Shown here: positions 39,845-45,798 of the stretch, in pieces
How positions within the stretch are numbered: position 1 is the first letter of the stretch
Layout of the letters: every line of letters starts with the position of its first letter
Source of the DNA: Acidobacteriota bacterium
Lineage (GTDB): Bacteria; Acidobacteriota; Terriglobia; Acidiferrales; UBA7541
NCBI GenBank assembly: GCA_003223295.1
Contig: QHYM01000107.1
Location: 1-45,798 of the forward strand
Direction: 5' to 3'
DNA length: 45,798 bases
Program-made: the position numbers and the translations under genes
Notes under the pieces: generated by a model
The model's input: the letters and a program-made list of their open reading frames with translations, nothing else
Databases searched by the model: none
What the model was told of the DNA's origin: nothing

Positions 39845-40091
39845 CAATGGAGTCTCCTGGTCTTTGCTGCGCTCAAGAGGTGCAACTCAATCGCCAAGCC
39901 CTAACAGCTATAATTATCAGTGATTTGCGATTTGGACATGGCCAACAGAAGTAACGATACCAGGACACAAGCGGACACAAATTTCCTGCACCCAATGTAC
40001 TGGTACCGCCTCGTCCTAAGATTTCTGTCCCGTCGCGCACCAACGCAACAAAAAGATGCTTGGTTGGACAAGTCAGGGTAGCAACTGGGGG

Positions 40092-40111
40092 GTCGGACCT
40101 TTAGGTCCGAC
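40092..40111. repeat. perfect inverted repeat GTCGGACCT/AGGTCCGAC
   Basis: Nine-bp arms (40092-40100 and 40103-40111) around TT. It lacks a T run on either side, so it is not a regular terminator; it may be a REP-like unit. Confidence 0.55.
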
Positions 40112-40146
40112 ATCAAGATCAGCAGCAAATGAGCCGGTGTAGACCT

Positions 40147-40175
40147 TGGGCTTCAGCCCAGGGCGCGCAGCGCCC
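40147..40175. repeat. tandem hairpins TGGGCT/AGCCCA and GGGCGC/GCGCCC
   Basis: Two adjacent inverted repeats (40147-40160 and 40161-40175) about 30 bp after the DUF4097-like stop (minus strand). They could form stem-loops at the mRNA 3' end; no T run follows. Confidence 0.5.
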
Positions 40176-40206
40176 CTGAGGAAGTGATTCTGCCTCAAGA
40201 AACCAA

Positions 40207-41187
40207 CTAGCTCTTGTTCAGCCGGATCGAGCCATCGCCCGTGTGGATCGTAAGCGTCTGGCCCCCGCCATTCATCTTGCCACGAACTTCGGACCTCTTG
40301 AACGTGCCTTCCACGGTCACGGGGATGCCCAGGCTGATGTGCCCATCCCCGGTGGTGGCATTGATGTCCGCTTGAAAATCGGCAGGAAGGGCAACGTCCA
40401 CGCTGCCGTCCCCCGTGCGCAGGATCCAACTCGTAGCCATTTTGGAGCCGGGGAGTACTCGCGTATCGACGCTCCCGTCGCCGGTCTTCACGTTCAGCGC
40501 CTCGAACCGTCCCACCAGCCGGATATGCCCATCGCCGGAGTCCGCCTCGACCTTCCCATCCAAATCGCGGGCCTCAATCGAGCCGTCCCCTGTGCGGAGC
40601 TTGATATCGCCCTTCAAGGTGTCCACAGTGATGCTGCCGTCGCCGGTGTGTAGGTCTATGGTTCCGTTGAGCGTGTTGGCCTTCACCGACCCGTCACGCG
40701 TGTCCACATTGACCGACCCATTGATACCGCTGGATTCCACCGACCCGTCACCGCTATGGACTTGCAAATCGCCTTGTTGCGGCATTCGTACTTCAATGTG
40801 CAGCCGTCGGCCATTATGTCCCCAGTTCAATTGAATACCCCAATGCGCGGTGACTCGCGCGACAAGTTCAACCTTATCACCATCTTGCCGGGCATCTACG
40901 GTCAAGTTCCGGCCTAATTCGTAGCCCTGATACTCGACGCGAAATTCCACCTGTTTGGAATCCCCGGAAGTCACCCGCACGCTGCCGTCATTGGTTTCCA
41001 CGTGTACAGTGGGCCGCCCGGCCACTGTAAAGGACTTGGTGACCTCCTCAGCCCGGACCTGGGGCACCGCGAACGAAGCCACCAGCATGGCAACGCTCGC
41101 AAATCCCAGCCGATAGGCCCTTGCCGCTTGGTAGGGCCGCGCTTTAGAGCCTCCCCAGCGGCTTGCCGAGCGTAGAAGATCTCTCAT
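40207..41187 (-). CDS. exported DUF4097-like beta-strand repeat protein
   Basis: Protein of 326 residues with an N-terminal export signal (core LGFASVAMLVASFAVP, end QVRAEE) after an unusually long, basic n-region. The rest is a repetitive beta-helix-like array in which TGDGSI/V recurs about every 20 residues (VHSGDGSVESSG, VDTRDGSVKANT, LHTGDGSITVDT, LRTGDGSIEARD and so on), characteristic of DUF4097 putative adhesins. The ATG at 41187 is preceded by GGAGGG. The n-region WGGSKARPYQAARA is encoded by a family A-like repeat (41131-41155). It presumably works in the periplasm or outer membrane; no activity is known. Confidence 0.82.
   Translation of the reverse strand: MRDLLRSASRWGGSKARPYQAARAYRLGFASVAMLVASFAVPQVRAEEVTKSFTVAGRPTVHVETNDGSVRVTSGDSKQVEFRVEYQGYELGRNLTVDARQDGDKVELVARVTAHWGIQLNWGHNGRRLHIEVRMPQQGDLQVHSGDGSVESSGINGSVNVDTRDGSVKANTLNGTIDLHTGDGSITVDTLKGDIKLRTGDGSIEARDLDGKVEADSGDGHIRLVGRFEALNVKTGDGSVDTRVLPGSKMATSWILRTGDGSVDVALPADFQADINATTGDGHISLGIPVTVEGTFKRSEVRGKMNGGGQTLTIHTGDGSIRLNKS
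41131..41155. repeat. family A-like repeat inside a signal peptide coding region
   Basis: GTAGGGCCGCGCTTTAGAGC followed by CTCCCC resembles the first half of the family A repeats (GTAGGGGCGCGCTTTAG). Here it is within the N-terminal coding part of the DUF4097-like gene. Confidence 0.45.
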
Positions 41188-41284
41188 GTCTGCAATTCCC
41201 TCCGTAAGGCGCAAATCCCGCGTTCTGCTACAAGGTACGCAGTTCCGAAACGAAATGTTCCCCGGCCCGGGACACCCAGGTTCC

Positions 41285-43072
41285 TTACCGATGGCCCTTG
41301 GCAGCCTGTTTCCCATGTGCCGCGCCCGGTTTGCCGCGCAACGCTGCCAAAAACTCGTCAGCGGGCAGCGTATTGATAACGTTCTTTTTCTCCAGCCAGC
41401 CCCTCCGCGCCATGGTCACGCCGTAGCGGATGAACGAAAGATTGCCGGTGTTGTGTGCGTCCGTGGAGATGACCACCTTCACGCCGCGCTCCTTGCACAT
41501 CCGCAAATACACATCCTTCAAGTCAAGACGGTCCGGGTAGGAGTTGCATTCCATGGCCACACTGTGTTTGGCGCAGGCGTCCAGCACCTTCTCCATGTCG
41601 TAGTCGAAAGGATCGCGCCGCAACAGCAGACGCCCTGTGGGGTGCGCGATGATCTGTGTGTAAGGGTTTTCGATGGCCGCAAGAATGCGCTCCGTCATCG
41701 CCGCACGGTCCAGATTGAAGTACGAGTGCACGGAGCAAACGACGACATCAAGCTGCGCCAGGATTTCGTCCGAATAATCCAGCTCTCCATCTTTGAGGAT
41801 GTCGACTTCCGCGCCTGCAAGCACCCGGATCCCCAGCTCTTTCTCGCTTAGCCCGTGAATCTTCTTGATATGAGCGGTGGCCCGCTTTTCATCCAGCCCA
41901 TTCGCCACCGTCACCGCTTTCGAATGATCCGTAATCGCGATGAACTCGTGCCCGAGCTTGCGCGCCGCTTCCGCCATCTCTTCAATCGAATTCTTCCCGT
42001 CGCTCGCCGTCGAGTGCATCTGCAAATCGCCCTTGATGTCCTTCAAGGTCACCAGGTGCGGCAGTTTGTGCTGTTCCGCGGCGGCAATCTCACTCGTGTT
42101 TTCGCGCAATTCCGGAGGAACGTAATCCAGCTTCAGCTTCGCGTAAATCTCCTCTTCCGTGCGCCCCGCCACGCGCTTTTCGCCTTTCAGCGTCGCCAGC
42201 ACGTACTCGTTGAGCGTCAGCCCCATGTCGTTCGCGCGCCCGCGCAGCGCCACGTTGTGCTCTTTCGAGCCCGTGAAGTACATCAGCGCCGCGCCAAAGT
42301 TCTCTTTCTCCAGCAGCCGCACGTCCACCTGCAGCCCGTTCGAAACAGTGAAGCTGACTTTGTTCTCCCCATGCGCCAGCTTCTGGTCAATGTCCGGAAA
42401 CTTCAGAATGTGTTCGGCCAGCGCATCCACGTGCTTTTGCGACGTGAATCCGTCCCCCAGCGTCACCAGCAAATCCAAATCTCCAACCGTTTCTTTCCCT
42501 CGCCGCAGCGAACCCGCGGGCGTCACCGAAGCCACTGCTTTCCCTGCCTTTTCGATGTGCGCCGCAATCGCCAGCGCCGCATCTTCCGCCGTGCTGATGA
42601 GAAAACGCCCCGTGGACTTCTTGAAAACTTCCACCGCCTTCAAAATATTTTGTTCGCTCTTTTCGCCAAATCCCGGCAAGTCGCGCAGCTTGCCCTCTCT
42701 CGCGAGCTTCTCCACATCCGCTACGGTTCCGGCTTTGAAGTTGGACCACAGGAACGCCACTTTTTTTGGTCCCAGCGACTGCAGTTGCAGCACGTCCAGA
42801 ATCGTTGCCGGATATTTCTTCAAGAGTTTTTTCCGCAGCGAATAGTCTCCGGTCTTCACGATCTCCTGAAGATGCTCGACCATCCGCTCGCCGATTCCCG
42901 GCAATTCCTCAAGCTTCTCCGGCTCTTTGACCAGCTGCTCGATCGATTCCGGCAAGCTGTCGATCAACTCAGCAGCCTTTTCGTAACTGCGGTACCGGCC
43001 AATAATCGCGCCATCAATTTCCAGAAGCTGCGCCGTCTCGCGGAGAATCCGCGCAATCTGTTTGTTGTCCAT
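41285..43072 (-). CDS. polX: DNA polymerase X family with PHP domain
   Basis: Bacterial PolX, about 595 residues: an N-terminal gap-filling repair polymerase and a C-terminal PHP-domain 3'-5' exonuclease. The 8-kDa/HhH part includes LPGIGERMVEHL and LPGFGEKSEQNI; the nucleotidyltransferase motif is GSLRRGKETVGDLDLLVTL with the catalytic aspartates. The PHP part starts DLQMHSTASDGKNSIEEM and continues with FIAITDHSKAV, VLAGAEVDILKDGELDYSD, IIAHPTGR, MECNSYPDRLDL and ISTDAHNTGNL, the metal ligands. I start at ATG 43072 (MDNKQ); TATAAT is only 9-14 bases upstream, so the mRNA has little or no 5' leader. Length is slightly above the usual 570-580. Confidence 0.94.
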   Translation of the reverse strand: MDNKQIARILRETAQLLEIDGAIIGRYRSYEKAAELIDSLPESIEQLVKEPEKLEELPGIGERMVEHLQEIVKTGDYSLRKKLLKKYPATILDVLQLQSLGPKKVAFLWSNFKAGTVADVEKLAREGKLRDLPGFGEKSEQNILKAVEVFKKSTGRFLISTAEDAALAIAAHIEKAGKAVASVTPAGSLRRGKETVGDLDLLVTLGDGFTSQKHVDALAEHILKFPDIDQKLAHGENKVSFTVSNGLQVDVRLLEKENFGAALMYFTGSKEHNVALRGRANDMGLTLNEYVLATLKGEKRVAGRTEEEIYAKLKLDYVPPELRENTSEIAAAEQHKLPHLVTLKDIKGDLQMHSTASDGKNSIEEMAEAARKLGHEFIAITDHSKAVTVANGLDEKRATAHIKKIHGLSEKELGIRVLAGAEVDILKDGELDYSDEILAQLDVVVCSVHSYFNLDRAAMTERILAAIENPYTQIIAHPTGRLLLRRDPFDYDMEKVLDACAKHSVAMECNSYPDRLDLKDVYLRMCKERGVKVVISTDAHNTGNLSFIRYGVTMARRGWLEKKNVINTLPADEFLAALRGKPGAAHGKQAAKGHR

Positions 43073-43080
43073 GGCCGCCA

Positions 43081-43086
43081 ATTATA
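43081..43086 (-). promoter_or_regulatory. -10 box next to the polX start
   Basis: A perfect TATAAT on the minus strand (43086-43081). A start 6-7 bp beyond it would be within a few bases of the polX ATG at 43072. No good -35 box is present, so the element is provisional. Confidence 0.4.
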
Positions 43087-43205
43087 GCCCGATCAGTTTC
43101 CGAGTGCCCGACGACTCGCCCGGAACCTCATCCTTCGCTTCCTGCAACCCTATTTCGGGATAGTTTCCGAGTTGCCGGCCGGGAGGCGTTCGCCCGCCCG
43201 CCGAG

Positions 43206-44555
43206 TCAGGTAGAGCCCCTCGCCTGGATGGCGGAGGAGCGGCCACCGGCATTCGCATAAGCGGAGTAGAGCAGCGTGCGCTGGCAGAATGGAAGGTAAG
43301 CAAGTCCAGCGGCACACAACAGGACTAGCCCCTGAAGCTGGCCGAGGAAGAGCAATGGAGTGGCAGTCCAGACGGCGTCGAGCAACAGCACCGCCGGAAA
43401 CAGCATGCGGAACTTCACGCCGAGGTCAGCGTAGTCGAAGGCCAAGGCAGTGAACTGATAAAGCCGCACAGGTACGCCGAGGACGCCAGCCGTCAACAAG
43501 ACCCCGCCCAGCATAGGCGACGCGTAAAGCTCGTGGCTAACGCGGAGCACATCGTGGAATTTGTAGAGTGCCAGCGCGTACATCGCCAGGTAAGAGAGTT
43601 GGACGAGCATGAGCAGCGCCCGGACCGTCCCGCGCGATATCGAAAGCGGCGGTGCAGGGCCGGCAGCAATTACGTTAGCGGTTCGGCTCGACGGATCGAG
43701 ACTTCGACGCAAAGCTCCAAGGTCGAGAGCAAAATCGCGAGCCGACACGTAGCGCTCATCAATGCGCTTGCGCAGGCATTTCTGCAGAATGCGCCCGAGT
43801 TCGGGTGGAGCGACTGGATTCTGTTGCTCCAGGGATGGTACTTCTTCCTTCAGAATGTTGGCGATTGTGGAAGAAGGCGACTGGCCGAGAAAGGGGTTGC
43901 GGCCCGCGGCCATCTCGTACATCACGAGACCAAGTGCGTAAAGATCGGTACGCGGGTCCACGGGCTCTCCTTCCAGCTGCTCCGGAGCCATGTAGCCAAC
44001 GGTGCCGACGAGGAGGCCGGCCTCCGTGGAGCGCGTGGCCGTATCCGCTCCCGTGGCGCCAATACCCACTCTGGAGGCTAGCGGCCGAAGAAGTTTTGCC
44101 AGGCCAAAATCGAGGACCTTGACTTGGCCGCGGGATGTCACAAAGAGATTCGCTGGTTTGATATCGCGATGGACGATGCCCTTAGCGTGCGCGGCGTCCA
44201 GCGCGTCGGCAATCTGTGCGCCGACGTCCAGAAGCCAGGTCGTGTTGAAGGGCTTTTGTCCGATGTAATGCTTGAGCGTCTGGCCCTCGAGTAGTTCCAT
44301 GACGATAAAGGACACGCCCTCGTGCTCATCGATGGCGTGGATCGTGCAGATATGGGGGTGGTTCAAGGCCGATGCCGCACGGGCTTCCCGCCGAAAACGA
44401 TCGACAGCCTGGTGGTCCCTGGAAAGCTCTTCGGGGAGGAATTTCAGCGCCACGGAGCGACCGAGACTGGTGTCCTCGGCTCTGTAGACTACACCCATCC
44501 CTCCGCCACCTAGCTTCTCAAGAATTCGAAAATGCGAAATGGTCTGTCCGACCAT
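43206..44555 (-). CDS. membrane Ser/Thr protein kinase (PknB type)
   Basis: Protein of 449 residues. The kinase domain (about 1-275) has [10 protein letters not shown] (15-24), Lys38 in [14 protein letters not shown] (129-136), DFGLAK (149-154) and [13 protein letters not shown], so it should be active. Instead of sensor repeats, the C-terminal ~140 residues form about five hydrophobic helices ([62 protein letters not shown]). The signal it reads is unknown. The opening [20 protein letters not shown] is typical of Acidobacteriota kinases. It is divergent from the gene at 44891. Confidence 0.92.
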   Translation of the reverse strand: MVGQTISHFRILEKLGGGGMGVVYRAEDTSLGRSVALKFLPEELSRDHQAVDRFRREARAASALNHPHICTIHAIDEHEGVSFIVMELLEGQTLKHYIGQKPFNTTWLLDVGAQIADALDAAHAKGIVHRDIKPANLFVTSRGQVKVLDFGLAKLLRPLASRVGIGATGADTATRSTEAGLLVGTVGYMAPEQLEGEPVDPRTDLYALGLVMYEMAAGRNPFLGQSPSSTIANILKEEVPSLEQQNPVAPPELGRILQKCLRKRIDERYVSARDFALDLGALRRSLDPSSRTANVIAAGPAPPLSISRGTVRALLMLVQLSYLAMYALALYKFHDVLRVSHELYASPMLGGVLLTAGVLGVPVRLYQFTALAFDYADLGVKFRMLFPAVLLLDAVWTATPLLFLGQLQGLVLLCAAGLAYLPFCQRTLLYSAYANAGGRSSAIQARGST

Positions 44556-44890
44556 AATCAGGAGGAGCCTGCTCTTGGCGGGCCATGTTAGGCCCGGACC
44601 GCAGGCAAGTCAAACGAAGATAGATCCAAGCCCTTGGATTCTCTAAGCATATCCCCAAAAAGGACGACAGCGTAGTTTCCTCCCTGGGCGCCTAGTCGCT
44701 GGAGGCCCGAGTGTCCGGCCAAGATGACGATGTCAGGAGATTCTTGCGGCGTGGAGGCTCTAACTTGCAAGTTGGAACTGCGCCATTCGCTTTATTTCCT
44801 TCCACATTGGCTCGCAAGAGGTAAGGACTGAAGAGTGCCACGGACAGTGTCAGGCAGTTTGGCGATTTCGAGTGAACGGAGGAGGCAGCC
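44556..44890. other. divergent intergenic region
   Basis: About 335 bp between the kinase gene and the exported protein gene. It should contain both promoters. I see no consensus pair. A GGAGGAGG tract close to the ATG at 44891 serves the plus-strand gene. Confidence 0.4.
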
Positions 44891-45798
44891 ATGCGGAGAG
44901 TACTGTTAGCCGGGTTTTTGGCGTTCGCGTATCCGCTGCCAGAATCAGCAGGCGCGGCAGAATTAAGGCAAGAAACCACGGAGGCATTCAATCACTACGT
45001 TCGCGTAACCGAAGCTCGGATGGCTGAGGGCCTGCGGGACGGCCGGAGCTTCCTCTGGGTGGACAGCCTTCACGAGTTGCAACGAGATAGGCGCTACGCT
45101 CAGCTTCGGGAAGGGGAGATTGTCATCGAGCGGTTGGAAACGCTCGAAATAGAACAGCCCATTAAGGTGCCTGACGGCCTGGTCCACCATTGGGTGGCGC
45201 TAAGTTTTGTACCTGGCGTAACTCTTCAGCAAGTTCTGACTCTCTTGCAGGATTACGATCATCACGAGGCTATCTACAAGCCGGATGTGTTGCGCGCGAG
45301 ACTCCTCGTCGCGGATGGAAACTGCTTCAAAGTCTATCTGCGCCTTCACCAGAAGGCGATTATCACAGCGGTCTTTAATGCAGAATTCGATGTGACTTAT
45401 TTCCCTGTGGATCAGAGCCGTGTCTACAGCCGAACCTACTCCACGCGAATTGCAGAGGTGGAACACGCGGATCGATTGGATGAACGGGAAAAACCCATCG
45501 GTAAAGATCGGGGCTTTCTGTGGCGACTGAACAGCTATTGGCGATTTCAAGAGAAAGATGGCGGAGTCTACATCCAGCTCGAGTCCATGGCGCTAAGCCG
45601 CAGGGTCCCAGCACTTCTCGCGTGGATGGTTAATCCTCTCCTGAAGAGTATTCCAAGAGAGTATCTCTCGCGGCTGCTCACCTCCACACGCGCTGCCCTA
45701 ACCAATAGGAGCGCCGCCGCTTCGTTTGGCGCTTTCCCCTCGGTGAAGCAGCTCTCCACGCAGTTTTTCCTCGTTGCGCCGTCTTCTGGGCGGAGCAG
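44891..45798 (+). CDS. exported protein, possible START/SRPBCC-like, partial at window end
   Basis: Frame open from ATG 44891 to the window edge (302 codons and no stop), preceded by GGAGGAGG. A short signal peptide (MRRVLLAGFLAFAYPLPESAGA) is followed by a mature part with IKVPDGLVHHWVALSFVPGV, LTLLQDYDHHEAIYKPDVLR, FKVYLRLHQKAIITAVFN, VYSRTYSTRIAEVEHAD, GFLWRLNSYWRFQEKDGG and YIQLESMALS. The alternation of strands with a final helix recalls START/SRPBCC lipid-binding folds, but this is a weak likeness. I give no function. The C-terminus is missing from the window. Confidence 0.7.
   Translation, partial: MRRVLLAGFLAFAYPLPESAGAAELRQETTEAFNHYVRVTEARMAEGLRDGRSFLWVDSLHELQRDRRYAQLREGEIVIERLETLEIEQPIKVPDGLVHHWVALSFVPGVTLQQVLTLLQDYDHHEAIYKPDVLRARLLVADGNCFKVYLRLHQKAIITAVFNAEFDVTYFPVDQSRVYSRTYSTRIAEVEHADRLDEREKPIGKDRGFLWRLNSYWRFQEKDGGVYIQLESMALSRRVPALLAWMVNPLLKSIPREYLSRLLTSTRAALTNRSAAASFGAFPSVKQLSTQFFLVAPSSGRS

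Larger units (their letters stand above)
39845..40206. other. intergenic region with repeats
   Basis: Mostly non-coding. It contains two inverted repeats, at 40092-40111 and 40147-40175, downstream of the DUF4097-like gene. No gene is supported. Confidence 0.4.

Noticed and set aside
40073-40429. 118-codon minus-strand frame ending in GLKPKVYTGSFAADLDVGP
   Set aside because: Out of frame with the DUF4097-like gene and composed of the intergenic inverted repeats at 40092-40175.
41855-43087. 410-codon plus-strand open frame opposite polX
   Set aside because: Antisense shadow of polX: Arg/His/Gln-rich composition, no recognisable motif and no independent ribosome binding site.
44588-44770. 60-codon minus-strand frame with VILAGHSGLQRLGAQGGNYAVV
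   Set aside because: Possibly a gene scrap, but no start signal, no partner and no family that I can name; not enough to annotate.
1-45798. CRISPR array or Cas genes
   Set aside because: No regularly spaced direct repeats of the right size and no Cas-like protein were seen; the repeats present are dispersed palindromes.

Overview
The window looks like a chromosomal segment of an Acidobacteriota member, close to soil Acidobacteriia. This is inferred from the moderately GC-rich DNA, the style of the Ser/Thr kinase, the DUF4097-like and Ig/phosphoesterase proteins, the dispersed GTAGGGGCGCG palindromes and overall gene content; no rRNA is present to confirm it. Most genes are housekeeping or metabolic. 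Accessory DNA is confined to a few spots.

Layout. 1-640: a HigB/HigA toxin-antitoxin pair on the minus strand, cut by the window start, with a 9-bp inverted-repeat operator inside its promoter. 836-1948: a Sel1-repeat lipoprotein. 2030-3150: an integration scar, with a tRNA-Gly 3' fragment, a tyrosine recombinase C-terminal remnant, a serine recombinase remnant and an intact tRNA-Phe. 3233-7383 (minus): acetyltransferase, uppP, ftsK and a small membrane protein. 7520-8184: a Phd/VapC toxin-antitoxin pair. 8235-11184: a secreted GH5 glycosidase and an Ig-like phosphoesterase lipoprotein. 11230-15098 (minus): a Cys/His mini-protein, a TetA-like MFS exporter, RNase J and a GlsB/YeaQ-type membrane protein.

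15219-20475 holds a nearly complete polyamine route: pyruvoyl arginine decarboxylase (arginine to agmatine), AguA and AguB (agmatine to putrescine) and a deoxyhypusine-synthase-like enzyme that probably builds a larger polyamine. 21438-24675 is sdhCAB. Two tandem secreted M19 dipeptidases and a secreted cyclophilin follow.

28093-31364 is the most striking part. A sulfite reductase, a 47-aa membrane peptide and a YeiH-type exporter sit behind a consensus promoter, an apparently leaderless 31-codon ORF with seven Cys and five Met codons, and a strong intrinsic terminator. Three mutually exclusive RNA pairings can be drawn. This is the architecture of a ribosome-mediated, cysteine-sensing attenuator. 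The sulfite reductase itself is split by a frameshift.

31437-35177 (minus) carries icd, mdh, a small membrane protein and an exported arginase-like protein. After that come an AhpD-like protein, inositol-phosphate synthase, a repeat-rich gene-poor stretch with a TonB fragment, a secreted DUF3395-like duplication, a DUF2127-like membrane protein, a 30-aa microprotein, a DUF4097-like exported protein, PolX, a membrane Ser/Thr kinase and a divergent exported protein that runs off the right edge.
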